From Notospermus geniculatus (lineage: Eukaryota; Nemertea; Pilidiophora; Heteronemertea; Lineidae), in assembly GCA_002633025.1 (NCBI GenBank), contig NMRB01002054.1, positions 20,584-84,583 of the forward strand: a DNA stretch of 64,000 nt, in the 5' to 3' direction. Positions within the stretch are counted from its first letter, which is position 1. Each line of letters opens with the position of its first letter. The notes under the pieces were generated by a model. It made no database searches. It had not been told where the DNA came from and saw only the letters and a list, made by a program, of their open reading frames with translations. The translations under genes and the position numbers were made by a program. Below are positions 41,701-52,900 of the stretch, piece by piece.

Positions 41701-44700
41701 GACGACGAAAAATCGTGGCAGGTGGATCAGCATTCACGATTCGTTCACGACGGGTTTGCGACTCGTTCACGACTGAAATTTGTTGACGACTAGTTTGCGA
41801 CGAGTTTACGACGAGATCAAACATGTTTGATTTGGTCGTCAACTCGTCGTAAAGTTTGCTCTGTAGCAGTACGTATTTTTTCGGTGGATCAGCTTCAATG
41901 TCACGTCATTTCTTTACGATCAGTTTGCGACTAGTTGACGCCAACTGATCGTAAACTCGTCGTCAAGTCAGTGGATCACCCGCATAATGCTCAGACTCGT
42001 GGTACAACTGACTACCCATAGTTTTCTATGGGTGAGTTGCCCATAGAGAGCCAACTTGTCCGAGGAAACTTTCACGTGAGTGGCACCTCAAATGTTTTGC
42101 GCCTACACTCTACTGCGTGCAACTGAAAGTGACATCTACTGAGTGCATTGAAAACTAACCAAAATTGTAAAATTCTGGTAGACAGGTTCTGGGGCGTTCT
42201 GTACCATGGCTATCAAACTCTCAACTCCGAGGGCAATTTTGGGCTGGAAAAATATTATCAACATAAAACACTCTACTTTATCTAATGAACTCAAAATAAT
42301 GGTTACAGAACTGAATAGATTACAAGTCTCAAGTCTAAATGAAGAGAAAATAAGAAACATATTTGCATAAGTAAACATAAACAACAACAATTTGATGTTT
42401 TGAAGACGATTACGCATGCTGAATAACAAAGGTTTTACAGAAAGTGTAGGCCTAGACTGTCGCTCTGGCAAGAAATGCTCCAATTAGAATAGTCATCTCT
42501 AAAGAGATGGCTGAATTAACAAATGGACTGGTCCATAGCTCAGGTCCATGTGCCTTTTCTGAACCTTTTCGCTAAGGTATCAGAAAGGTCAACTCCAAAC
42601 CAATGGAACTCTGACCCGGCAGATTGATATCCCTTCATTCTGTACAAGAAGATGTTCTCCCACAACAGAAAACAATCTAAAGATGAACCAAACCCAAAAT
42701 ATGAAGCAACTGACACTATCCTAGACCCCAACCCTACCCATAACGTACCGGTGGTGACTTTATGCCGTGTGTTGATTGAGTCAGTAGGGCCTGTGCTTGT
42801 TTGAACGCTTCCTCAGCTGGGTTGGTTGAACCGTCATCACCCCCCGCTGGTTCAGATTCGTAGTTACTATCCGGTGAAATCTTACCTGGAAAATGAAATT
42901 TTGGAGTCAAATCTTACAGAAACCGAGGAGTAATTTTAAAAAGTTTGGCAACATTTTAGGAGGAAATGTTTCTGAATTATCTTGTAGTGATTTGTGTCAA
43001 GGTGAAGACTGTGTCCCCCAGGAAGCAGGTCCTCCAAGGAGAGACTCCCCAGAGGGAGGTGCCCTAATACAGAGTTTTGATGTCTTCATTCGCCTTTGCC
43101 TGGAAACATGGCCTGAGCTGAGATACGAGGTCCACAATGAGTGGACACGAAAGAAAGTATCCAAACCAAATCATCATCAATCAATCACTCTAACTTACTA
43201 GTTCTCCTTTCTTGCTCCTCCTTGCTATTTTCTTCCACTGCAGCCTCTGGTTCAGGTTTTGGTCCAAAATGCATACTCAGTTTATGACACACCTCAAACG
43301 CTTGGCCGATAGTCCGCACGATTCGCATGGCAGTGCTCTGAGAAGAAAACATAATCAATGATTTTAGTGCTGAATGAGCAGCTCATCTGAGTTCTACCGT
43401 TGTTGACATCGGACTATAAACCCAAACTTTTAACTTTATATGAAAACGCCGGTTAACAAAGGCTTCAAATGGATTCTCGACCATGAAGCCATTGTAAACC
43501 GGCGTTTTCGTATACCATAAACTTCCATGTAAAGGAAGCCTTACTGCGGCATCTTTCCGCACACACGACAAATTTATCACCATAATAACACGCTCCGATG
43601 TACACTCATGAAATCTCTGAACGATCGGTCATAAAAAACACGCAAATCGTAAATTCACCTTTTTGGTTTTTCTCCAACGAAATAATGAACCAAAATCGGA
43701 GATAAAAAGACTTTAGATCAAATTATCCAAATTGAAAATTTTCAAAGCTCGGCGAGATCAGATACAAGATAGAGTGATTCCGTCAGCCTTATCTTACTCC
43801 TCTGATTGAAAACGACTCAAATTTGAAATTGCACAATTCTGTTGCGACCGTGATTAGGAATCAGGACTCAGTCAACTGGATTAAACTGAAATGAAGTCTT
43901 GTTTTCTGGCCCCAGGAGAAGCAACAGGCAGTCGTGGGAACACGAGTCACACATCAATTATTTTCAAACTTTTGACGAGCGAGGCTCTGGAGAAATCTCG
44001 CGCTGAGTCAACATCTTTATCGGATGTGGGACGAGTAAGAATGAGGATCGGACCACAGCCTCAGAGGTGACAGGAGTTGATGAATGCACTACACCAATCT
44101 GATAATAGCACACTTCCAAGAGGAATGGACCTGACTGGACATTGACCCCACAACCACTGTGAAAATCTAATTCACGAAAATACAGAAATTTATAGTTTTG
44201 AAATTGTGAATTTCGTGGGCCATGAAATTATTCTTTGTGTCATTTTTGACTGTTGCGACTAGGCCTTATTCCCTTTACCGGTAATACGACCATGGTAACC
44301 TTCATCCAGATAACCTATCTCTATGAATACATCAGTAAACATGGCCCTGGAGAGGTCCAAGACTCATCCCACCATCACAATCCCAACATGAATATTTTAC
44401 ATCAAAATTAAGTACCAGAATGCCCCTTTAATCTGCCCTATATTACCCATAATACCTTAGTCCATCGTTTATTCACGGTAGACAATAATCCAGTCATTTG
44501 TGCGCCACCGTCTTTGTTTTATGGCGCATTTATGAGAACACATCGCCGATAAACCACGGAACATGCAGCGAATGCTGTGGAAATCCCCACAAATGACCGG
44601 AAGATATTGATTTATATCATACACCGTTTCATCTTAACTTAGCCGTGAAATTCTACACATTGGTGTAGAGATACCTGTACAAATGACCACTCATCTGATC

Positions 44701-47700
44701 AACTGTGTTTGAGACTCAAATGCAGGCGGATTACTTCAGGATATTATGTCGTGTCCGGTCTGAAGTGGTCACAATTGTTAACCTCCACGAAAGAAGAGTC
44801 CAGGATGCAATCGCCTCCATTGTGATGGCGATTAATGACACGTGCAGCATACAGACGAGGCGGAATGGTCTGATAGTGTCGTTGCTGCCACTTAATGTGC
44901 CATATGTAGTGTTTCTTGCAGTCTGTATATCTTATGCAGGGGCGGATCCAGGATTTGGAAAAAGAGGGATGCCCTGTGCTACTAAACATTGAAACTGCGG
45001 TGAATTTCAAAGATTTACACCAAATTCCAGAATTTCACGGTCAATTTTACAGATTTGTTGGTCAAAACTCGCCCTCAAGTCATTTGGATTTAGCGCCACT
45101 CTGCGTCTCAATGCCAAACTACACTTTTCAGGTTCTACTGGGAAGGTCGCCAGATGTATTGCACGCACGTCGCTCACCCATCCACGTTAGTGATTGTGCT
45201 CTAAAATGCTTAACTTTAGCTCAGAGGCCAACGCGCTGCCCACTAGGCCATAAAGGAAATCCTCCATGGCCAGCGGGTTATGCCGTGCCATATACATGTA
45301 GTAGCTGCAAGGGCTTCAAAGCACGAGGTCACGGATAATTCCGGACAAAGGGGTTAACCCCTGACATCACAGGTCTTCTCCAGGGGCACTGGTTTCCCCC
45401 TACATCCCACCGTATGGAAGTCAACATCACGGCAACATTGTCCTTTTCTTAACTCACCTTTTTATACGCCTTGAAGACGTTACATTTGAACACGTTAGTG
45501 GTTCCATCTCGAGCGATGTAACTGAAGATTTTCAGATCTTGGGAGTCATGAGATACGTAGAAAATTCTGAAAAGATGAAGAACACGGTGAAAGTGGCACG
45601 TCATGGGGTTCTAGAGATGGTGAATTTATGATGGAAACCACTAACGCCAGCAAACGTTGGTCAGACCCTGGACACACCCTGCAATGTTAGTGAAACAGTC
45701 ATCAGCAGAACATTCTCAGCCTCCAACAGCAGGGGTTTTTCCTCGCTCCCCTTTTTACACTCAAACTCACTGTGTGAACAGATGAAGAGCAGCGAGGTAA
45801 GAACCCCTGCTGTGGGAGGATGCACATTCCAGACAAACAATGAAGTTTATAGAATTGATATTGATAATATTCAAGATGCCATCTGAAACTAATCAAATAA
45901 GACAAAACGAATGTTTAATAAACGTCTTTTTTTCTCTTGGTTTATTGAATCAACCTTGTTATATTCTATATGAGTCATCGGTCGATATTAGGTCACTAGG
46001 GACGACGGCAGACGGATTTCATACCAAAACAATTATGGGATATTTTCTTATACCTTCCCACGGGGTTCTCTTATGATGAAGTCATGTTTTCGATATATTA
46101 GGACATAACGTACATGTATGTCTTCCTATGGACATCCAGGGCACACCCTGGTGTTTGTCGGAAGCTAGCTATGTGACTGACGAAAACCGACGGAAGCTCG
46201 GCATGCCCACCAGCAGGGCCGTATTTAGTGAGGGCAGTTGCCCCCCCCCCAGCCAACCAAAAAACGTGATTTTCATGCAGATTTTGGGCAAAAACAGGTC
46301 TNNNNNNNNNNNNNNNNNNNNNNNNNNNNNNNNATCACAGCCCTGTCACACAGGAGTTCTACACTTTTGTCACTTAACATACTGAGGTAGTTTTTCCTTT
46401 GTCAATGTCTTCTTAAAGTTCAGAAAAAAACAAGGCAAATTGCTAATTTTCCGCTGACGAAGACCATCTCAATCAGACGGAAAATTCCCAAATACTCGAC
46501 ACGAGTTTCTCCCAAATTCAATCTCGACAGGCAAAGAAGAAACTGATTAACTTGTTGAAGGCAGCGAGAATTTTAATGATCGATTCTTTTTATATTGCTG
46601 GAGGGATTTGAAGAATCTCTTAATCAATGGGGATTAAACGTTTTCCAATTTTGAAAACATTTCAATCGCTGATTAAATACACAACTATTTTGTGTTCACA
46701 TCACGAGCTTGGCACTGAAATACTTCAACATGATTGACAACTCTGACCTTGACCTCAGCTTCTCATGCCTGTCTGACCTTGACCTTAGCTTGTCAGGTCT
46801 CTCTGACTTTGACCTCTGCTTGTCATATCTCTCAGACCTTGACCTCAGCTTCCCAAGCCTCTCTGACCTTGACCTCAGCACTTCCCAGGTCTCTCTGACC
46901 TTGACCCCAGCATCTCAAGTCTCTGACCTTGACCTTAATTCACTGGAATCGTCCAGCCAATGATTCTAATCCCACCATACTAATCACTTCAAACATCATA
47001 TGTGAAATCTTGTTCCTCGGCTAAACATCATGACCTCACTCTGAAGCCAATCCAAGTCTTCCATATTCAACAAATAAAACTATTTATTTGTCCAATTAGT
47101 AACTGAATACCCCCCAACAAGACGGCAAATTCAGACAATTAAATGTACGCGGCCTATGTAAATATGTTGATATGTCAGAACACACTTAGGGATGCTAGCT
47201 AAGTGGGAAGTGTAATACCAGCCAGCGGCCAATTCACATGGGGTATTAACACCATTTTCATGAACACGTCAACTTATTTGCGTCAAACAACATTGGTTGA
47301 AAGTTGTGTCAAAAGTTAACGACGGGCGCCGACAGGGAATTCATTTAGGTCTACGACAATGACATTGGTCACATTAGATTCATTATTGACAAATTATCTG
47401 ACGCACGGCAAGTTTCCATGAGATAATGTCGTAAGGAGACTGCTAGAGCTTGTCGGAGTGGTGTTGATTTGACCACAGCGATCTGCCAAGAATAGACTTC
47501 CGCCAAAATCACAAACACAACCTCGGTCTGAAACTGAATGACGTGACGTAGAGAACCCCACGACAGTGACTTGGAAGACGTCGCGTCAGGGTTGACCACT
47601 GCTCAATCATGGATTGCGTCACATCAGATGGTTTCAGATCGAGGTTGTGGTTGCAATTTCGGTGGAACTGCACAGATCTGTGAATTCGAGAATCATCTCC

Positions 47701-50700
47701 GGGGACCAGTTTTGAAATTCCAATGTCCAATGCAAACTGACGTTGTCGATTTTTCCTCTCTCTTGATCTGCTTACCTATAAATAGGATGGTTCATTACCA
47801 TCAGTCGATTTTCATCCCACGGCCATTGGTTTTTCTGAAATGAGAAAACGAAATGCTATCGAACATGCCAAACATGGTTTGAGTGAAGTTACTGCGGTTT
47901 GCCTGTCACAGTCCAAAGGGCCACTGGATGAAACCCTTCCCCTCCCATCAATGAGTTAACGCCATGGTCAGGACTGGCAGATTGGAAAGTTGCCAGGGAC
48001 ATTATTCATGAAGCTGTCGTAACTTTACGGAGTGCGTATCATTTGCGGGGAACCTGTTGTCACTATCCGTGCAATATTATTGCACAGTATGAGGTTCAAA
48101 TGGGCAATATTATTGCCAATCTTTCTTCCACCCATCATGCCAGAAGCAGATGCCCCTATTTTGGGCCCCATATTGTGCAATAATATTGATCATGTATGGG
48201 ACGCTTTAGATTACAGGGGAGTTTTTGTGAATAGGGTTCTGTATTACTGCTAGGCCTAACGCTTCAAGTCGGCCTCCTGTGGCCCCAAGGGCCCACCAAC
48301 AAGCACAAAACAACCCGCGAAAACTAACACGATGAATTTCACCCGATGTACCAAATGACGAGCATCGCAATTGATTGACACAACATCTGACAAGCGACCC
48401 ACGAGAACAAAACAAACAAAGATCCATCATTGGCATTTCGAATCCCAAAGTATGTTTTTCACAGCAAGTCTACCATTCAAACAACCATCGATTTTTGTCT
48501 TTAATAATCGTCGCTTGTATGATGCGCCAGAGATCTAATTAAATCCAACAAGAGGATGCAAGTCATGTGATGACTTCGTCAACGCGGTGACTTTGAATAT
48601 CAATGGATGTTTTCAATTAGGTTTCCTAACGAGCGATGGAAGGAATTGTTTCAGAGATTCAAGTGCTGAGAATGTCAAACAAGAAAGTGAAGTGGTACGC
48701 TGGTTTTTCTTGTGAGAAGTTTGAACAGACTGGAAGCCGCGTACGACCTTCTCAGAATACAACATATTGTGACTGCTCAGGGATGTCTTAAGTTTAATAT
48801 TACTCTAATAAGGATGCACACTCAAAAACCACCACCGAAGTTTCATGCAAGTACAGAACATGAACACTTAAAGCTGCACTGTATTAAATTCAGAAACCCT
48901 TACGTCCTCTGACGTTAGTGTAGGGTAAAATCACTCTAGCTGAATACATTAGCGCTCTGCATACAGTTTTTACAATGCATGCTAAAAACAAGGTCTTTGA
49001 GGCGGACCCATTCATGGTTGACTGAGCACCAATCGGGAGAATTTTCTTTTGTATTCGTCCGTCAGAACTTTGCTGCCATCTTTTGGCAAAAATGCAACTG
49101 ACTCCTCCTATTATGAAGCAGTATGTACAGCAATATATACTACTACATATACATTCAAAATAAACTGCAGCACCCATTTTTGACATCTTGATACTCTATC
49201 AGCAAATTTACAAATTGTAGTTATACAACATGGGAAGCACGTCCACTACAGCAGAAGCAGAGTGAAGCGAGGCATCATTTACATGACCCTTCAAGGACAA
49301 GGAAATCTCACATTCTTGATTCAGGGATACATCGCAAAATTTACTAGAAAATCTCCAGGTTTCGCTTTGTGTTGAGACCACTTCATCCAAGTCCTTGGAG
49401 GGTTCACTGACAAGCAAATAAACCAAACACTGACTGGCAATTCAAATAACCAGACCCAGCCAGAGGGTGTTTTTCAGAACCAGACTCCAACTAGATATGG
49501 CTGAACAACAATATGTCTTCGCCCAGAACATATTTCTTGAAATACCCTATTGACTGTATGCTGAAGAACCATTTTTGGTCACCCGCGGTTACATCAAAGG
49601 CATGCAAGACATTTTGGTTTCCGAAGGCGCCGCTAGGGCTACAGGGCTTCGGCTCTGGCTGCCATTTTATTGCTGACGTCATTGTAGGAGTCCATTTTCC
49701 CGTAAAATTTCTTTTTCCCGTGGTCTAAAAAAAGCGATGATTTTGCGCTTTTGCTACAGATCTGCAACACATACAAACATTCTCATCAGGAAACTTCCTG
49801 TGTTGCCATTTTGCGCGATTCGGCATGTTTGATTACATTTAGCACCCACATAGCTATGGGTACCCCATTCTAAAAATAACCAGTGATGTCAAATGATGAT
49901 CTATACATAGATCCGCGACAAGTTTTTGTCACAAAGATAGCAGCCAGAGCCGAAGCCTTCTACCCTAGCGGTGGCTTCGGGAACCATAATGGCATGCAGG
50001 AAACAATGAAAGTTTAAGTTAAGAACAAAGTAATGGAAGAATTCATTCATGGTATTATTAATAATCAGTAGGAGGAAATTGGGTTAAAATGAATCATGAA
50101 CTCAGAAAGACATGAATCGAGTTTATATGAATAACAATGTTAAAATTTGATTACTTTCAACATGTAAAACTACATGTACTTTGAAGAATATTTTTGAGAT
50201 AAATGAATAAACTAATTAGTAAGAACAAAAGCAGGGCTGATTATAAGAATTGCCAAATGAACAAAAAAGTCTGATTACATCATTTTCTATATCTGTAGCA
50301 GGAGGGCGGCTGAATATTGTCCAGTCTCGAAGCTGTGGAAGGGATACAGAAGAAATTAGTGAAAATCTCGATAGGTGCAGACGACAATGACAAGAAGTGC
50401 TGAGAATCCGTCGAAATTTAAGACAGACTTCTGTCAACGGTGACGTCATTCGTCAAAACCCGGAACCAAAGATTCTGAAATGCACAACATCTTAACCCTT
50501 TTACTGCGGCAGCCATTTTGTACCTGCCACGCCCCATGCTGCACTGGCAGTTCCAGTGGCACCATTCCCCCAACGGCACCAAAACCATTCAAAAGTATCG
50601 CCATCTATTGTATCCTGATCAAACTAATGTTTCCCAAGTGCGTATCTATATATTATTGCTGTAACGCTGCCGCGTAATTTGACGTATCTCCTCTTAAACC

Positions 50701-52436
50701 GCTGGAAGGAACGTGCTCATTTTCTGCATGTCGGGGTTTTCTAATGTGACGGAGACGATGCGCTACATTTCGAAGCAGGATATTCCATAACAGCGGTGCT
50801 GCAACAACATTTCGCCACGAAATACTCCCGTTCGGCGGCCGGCGGCCATATTGGTCAACATGCCGTTTCATCGGTAAGTGCTGCCATCTTTCCAAGGAAT
50901 GTTAAACAAGAGGAAGGGAGTAATCATTGCATGTCGACACTCAACAACAGAAGGAAAATAAATACTACAAGTCATATTTCGCACAGGTGGTAAATGCACG
51001 GTGACGAGGATATTTTCGCACATTCTCTGACCGTAGATTAAATAAAAACATTTTGCAAATAATGATTTTGAGCAACTTTCGGGTAGAACTTTAGAATCCC
51101 TGGTCAGAAGTGGACAAACCCCGGGGGACAAACACTCTTCACAGGACTATTCAACAACAGGAGACTCACGCAAAATGTCATCTGCAAGGAAATCCTTTAG
51201 TAAATGAAGGCATGGACTATTATATTATACCACAAACAGATCACAGCCAGGCACTATTATGCCACAATCGACTTTACCCACATTCAACTCCGTGCGCAGC
51301 ACGGGTATATGCTAGTACTATTTGTAAAGACACTACGGCCAGTGCGTGGCAGTTAACAAACACATTGGGCATGACGTGCACTGCACGTCACGCGCACTGG
51401 ACTGCACATGTGCCATGACGTGCACAGCACGTCAGCCGCAAAAAAAGGGTTAATGTACTAGAGTTCACTGGTACCTTCAGCACTTCATGTCAACACAACA
51501 TCAACACACACCACAACAACATTTGACACAAAATAACAGTGAAATCGTAGAGCTTAAGCCAGCAGCACACCAGGCGATATCACAAGTGATCTACTCGCCA
51601 CCGATCTTCTCACCAGCCACCGCAGACTCGGCGATATTGGCTTTGGTATTGTTTGATATTGGGCGAACATTCCACGCATCGCTGTCCAACACACACCGAG
51701 TGTTAACAGCTGATTTTTCTCGGTGGCGACCAGATCGCTTGCGATATCTCCTGGTGTGCTGGGGCTTTCAGGATAGACACACAGACAAGGAGAGACAGAG
51801 AATGTATCTCATGGAAGGTCACTAGAAAATAGAAGTCTTAATTCCCTAATCACTGGAGGCACATTGAGACACACTGAAGATATCAGGACCTCTTAGCACC
51901 TTCCAACGTCACCGCCTACGAAGTTAGTGTGCAGTGATGGAGGGAACGAGCATAGAATCCCTGATTACCTCAGGATGCATTGAGAAGAGAACCTCAGCCT
52001 TCGCTAGAAAGACCCCAACCATCATATAAATGAGCGAGGTCACCGAGAAATGCACCTTCTGTTGCCCATTAGGGTCACTTAATCAGCACTTATTATAGCC
52101 TTCTCTAAAGGCCCTGACATTTCCATCCAGCGGATTTCACCGCGGCTTGCGGTGAGCAGAGTACTTTTCACAGGCATTGGGATAATCAATAGGCCATGTA
52201 TTGTTAAACCATCGAAGGATTATCCAAACCCTGTGAAAACCGCACTGCTTGCCGCAAACCACTGCAGCATCCGCTGTTGTGGAAACGGGGCTTAAGATAA
52301 TAGGCTCTAGGAGCAATACGGACCAACAAATCTTTGCACTTACCTTTTTTTTCTTGCGTAAAGAGACTTTAGCACCTTCTGTTGATATTGTGATACACAC
52401 TTTCTTCTTCTTTATTGCCTTCGCTTTGAACTCATA
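31878..52436 (-). CDS. NOS1AP: NOS1AP (CAPON) adaptor orthologue, 5' exon(s) missing
   Basis: NOS1AP is a cytoplasmic adaptor with an N-terminal PTB domain that in vertebrates links nNOS to targets such as Dexras1 and Scribble. Eleven exons join with consistent phases to about 673 residues: 52436-52344, 47834-47776, 45566-45458, 43337-43199, 42885-42749, 42243-42160, 40355-40281, 38864-38646, 38484-38344, 34751-34707, 32798-31878. Diagnostic matches to human NOS1AP are YEFKAKxIKKKKV, [20 protein letters not shown], [19 protein letters not shown], [25 protein letters not shown] and LPVLxDPTTP. The first part of the PTB domain was not found from 52.4 to 64 kb. Vertebrate NOS1AP is about 500 residues; the extra length here is in the middle linkers and a serine-rich last exon. 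The C-terminus (DDLVNVSS) is unlike the vertebrate DEIAV PDZ ligand. Confidence 0.93.
33827..34059. mobile_element. Foldback element, CACACCAGGCGATATCGCAAG family
   Basis: AAGCCAGCACACCAGGCGAT at the left end and TTGCGATATCGCCTGGTGTA at the right end. Relatives are at 51556-51767 and around 19720-19860 and 23635-23780. Confidence 0.68.
34426..34535. mobile_element. Perfect foldback element, 44-bp arms
   Basis: Arms 34426-34469 and 34492-34535 are exact inverted repeats starting GGCCCGTATTTTAGAATGCT, around a 22-base loop. Confidence 0.88.
34707..34751 (-). CDS. NOS1AP: NOS1AP micro-exon, tentative
   Basis: 45 nt, phase 0 to 0. It encodes [15 protein letters not shown] between TTTTTCAG and a weak donor (CAG|GTTTGA). 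It would extend the coiled coil. Confidence 0.5.
35260..35493. mobile_element. Foldback element, TAGACGATTCTC family (copy 2)
   Basis: TAGACAATTCTCAAATTGAC at one end and CGAGAATCGTCTA at the other, with inner AGACTGACTTC and GTTGCGTCAG segments as in copy 1. Confidence 0.7.
35972..36008. repeat. 37-bp palindrome CTTGGAGGAATTATA
   Basis: CTTGGAGGAATTATAC and GTATAATTCCTCCAAG are exact inverted repeats around five bases. It shares its arm with 29631-29678. Confidence 0.75.
36336..37285. mobile_element. Second copy of the roughly 0.94-kb triplicated element
   Basis: Same ends and three internal units as 21395-22329, with a longer AGCGGCG run near 37190-37225. It is also flanked by AACA. Confidence 0.8.
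37565..37597 (+). promoter_or_regulatory. Nuclear-receptor DR1-like sites
   Basis: AGGTCAAAGTTCA is a perfect DR1 (HNF4/RXR-type), preceded by TCAA and followed 9 bases later by AGGTCAAAG. It is intronic to NOS1AP; function is not shown. Confidence 0.3.
37735..37943. mobile_element. Foldback element, GGCGGTCTAG family
   Basis: Ends TGTGTGGCGGTCTAGGAAAA and GGTTTTCCTAGACTGCCTCA are inverted repeats. Confidence 0.7.
38286..38336. promoter_or_regulatory. Cluster of TCAAGGTCA extended half-sites
   Basis: AAGGTCAAGGTCAT occurs twice in tandem, then ATGACCTTGACAT in the opposite sense, ending 8 bases before the NOS1AP donor at 38343. Confidence 0.3.
38344..38484 (-). CDS. NOS1AP: NOS1AP coiled-coil exon
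   Basis: 141 nt, phase 0 to 0. It encodes [20 protein letters not shown] and [13 protein letters not shown], matching human ARVHQLLLQNKDMLQHI...LELKLSG. Nuclear-receptor half-site repeats lie directly 3' of its donor. Confidence 0.93.
38646..38864 (-). CDS. NOS1AP: NOS1AP coiled-coil exon
   Basis: 219 nt, phase 0 to 0. It encodes a Gly/Pro linker ([20 protein letters not shown]), then [20 protein letters not shown] and [20 protein letters not shown], matching the human [11 protein letters not shown]...[11 protein letters not shown] block nearly residue for residue. Confidence 0.95.
39951..40097 (-). mobile_element. 5'-truncated SINE, family 2
   Basis: Body of the family without the tRNA-like head, from GGGACAGTAAGCC to AATGCTATGGGG on the minus strand. 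Confidence 0.65.
40281..40355 (-). CDS. NOS1AP: NOS1AP linker exon, tentative
   Basis: 75 nt, phase 0 to 0, acceptor TGTTCCAG|GAA, donor GAG|GTAGGC. It encodes [20 protein letters not shown] and EARYE. Confidence 0.55.
40788..41010. mobile_element. Foldback element, GAGCTTGAGCCG family
   Basis: Ends GAGCTTGAGCCG and CGGCTCAAGCTC with flanking ATGACGTCA repeats. A truncated relative sits at 6192-6377. Confidence 0.75.
41307..41552. mobile_element. Foldback element, TAGACGATTCTC family (copy 3)
   Basis: TAGACAATTCTCGAATTCGC at the left end and GAGAATGGTCTA at the right end. About 246 bp, similar to copies 1 and 5. Confidence 0.72.
41624..41988. mobile_element. Foldback element with CGACGAGTT-rich arms
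   Basis: The left end AATGCAGGTGATCCACC and right end GTGGATCACCCGCATAAT start imperfect arms of about 50 bp. The centre is an ATCAAACATGTTTGAT palindrome flanked by repeated GACGACTAGTT. Confidence 0.72.
42160..42243 (-). CDS. NOS1AP: NOS1AP linker exon, tentative
   Basis: 84 nt, phase 0 to 0, acceptor TTTTTCCAG|CCC, donor TTG|GTTAGT. It encodes [20 protein letters not shown] and VYQNFTIL. No vertebrate counterpart was recognised; it may be alternatively used. Confidence 0.5.
42749..42885 (-). CDS. NOS1AP: NOS1AP linker exon
   Basis: 137 nt, phase 1 to 0, acceptor TTTTCCAG|GT. It encodes [20 protein letters not shown], then [17 protein letters not shown]. The phase fits both neighbours; the sequence is not conserved with human by eye. 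Confidence 0.72.
43199..43337 (-). CDS. NOS1AP: NOS1AP exon, end of PTB domain
   Basis: 139 nt, phase 0 to 1. It encodes [20 protein letters not shown], the C-terminal PTB helix, then an acidic linker ([15 protein letters not shown]). Confidence 0.95.
45458..45566 (-). CDS. NOS1AP: NOS1AP PTB exon
   Basis: 109 nt, phase 2 to 0. It encodes [20 protein letters not shown] and [16 protein letters not shown], nearly identical to human NOS1AP. Confidence 0.95.
46302..46333. other. Assembly gap (32 N)
   Basis: Run of N in a NOS1AP intron, flanked by a short poly-C tract at about 46242. Confidence 0.99.
46741..46937. repeat. 30-bp imperfect tandem repeat of TGACCTTGACCT motifs
   Basis: Seven units carry CTGACCTTGACCTCAGCTT or close variants, at 30-bp spacing for the first five. 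TGACCTTGA is the extended half-site bound by ERR/NR5A-type nuclear receptors. Confidence 0.7.
47493..47700. mobile_element. Foldback element, TAGACGATTCTC family (copy 4, left end deleted)
   Basis: The left end jumps from AATAGAC to CTTCCGCC; the right end has TCTGTGAATTCGAGAATC. Confidence 0.6.
47776..47834 (-). CDS. NOS1AP: NOS1AP PTB micro-exon
   Basis: 59 nt, phase 0 to 2, acceptor CATTTCAG|AAA, donor TATAG|GTAAGC. It encodes [19 protein letters not shown] and matches human [20 protein letters not shown]. It is too short for an ORF search and was found by its expected position and phase. Confidence 0.9.
51372..51434. promoter_or_regulatory. Paired TGACGTGC palindromes
   Basis: ATGACGTGCACTGCACGTCA and ATGACGTGCACAGCACGTCA lie 44 bp apart, giving four TGACGTGC motifs. 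The motif resembles UPR (XBP1/ATF6) and ACGTG sites. No gene start was identified next to it. Confidence 0.3.
51556..51767. mobile_element. Foldback element, CACACCAGGCGATATC family
   Basis: AAGCCAGCAGCACACCAGGC at the left and GGTGTGCTGGGGCTT at the right; inner ends GATATCACAAG and CTTGCGATATC. Confidence 0.7.
52344..52436 (-). CDS. NOS1AP: NOS1AP PTB exon (first found)
   Basis: 93 nt, phase 0 to 0, acceptor CATTTCAG|TAT, donor AAG|GTAAGT. It encodes [20 protein letters not shown] and [11 protein letters not shown], a PTB strand pair almost identical to human. Confidence 0.93.
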
Positions 52437-52609
52437 CTGAAATGAAATAAACAAGAAACAAATTCAGATTTAGCTTTCAATGATCCATCAGTCGTCACTT
52501 TCAGATGTCCTGACGTCTTCCCGTAAACCACAGCCACATCCCACGCCATACTCCATAACGCCACCACCGTGAAATTAACAGTCACGGCAGGAACATTTAC
52601 GTGAAACGT

Positions 52610-52900
52610 GCTCTCCGTATTACTCTGCTAATTAGCTCAGCAAAGCAGGAACCTTTAATTAACTTTTCCGTCTGATTTACAAGCCATCTTCAATCTCGGC
52701 TGAATTTTAAGTTAATTAGAAACATTGTCAAGTTGATAAGCGACTTCATCATGGTTGCCACACGGCCGATAAAACCACGCCAGCTATTTCCGCCATGAAG
52801 AGCCAATTTGCAAGTTAGTTTGTCAGTGAATTCTCATGAAAAGGACTCCAAAATGATCAAAGCCAAGGAGGGTCCAATCAGTTCACCAGTGACTGTGCAT
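52610..52900. promoter_or_regulatory. Possible cis-regulatory block 5' of NOS1AP PTB exon
   Basis: Non-repetitive sequence with clustered homeodomain-type cores (GCTAATTAGC, TTTAATTAAC, GTTAATTAG) and TTGATAAG. It stands out only because surrounding sequence is transposon-like. Function is speculative. Confidence 0.2.
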
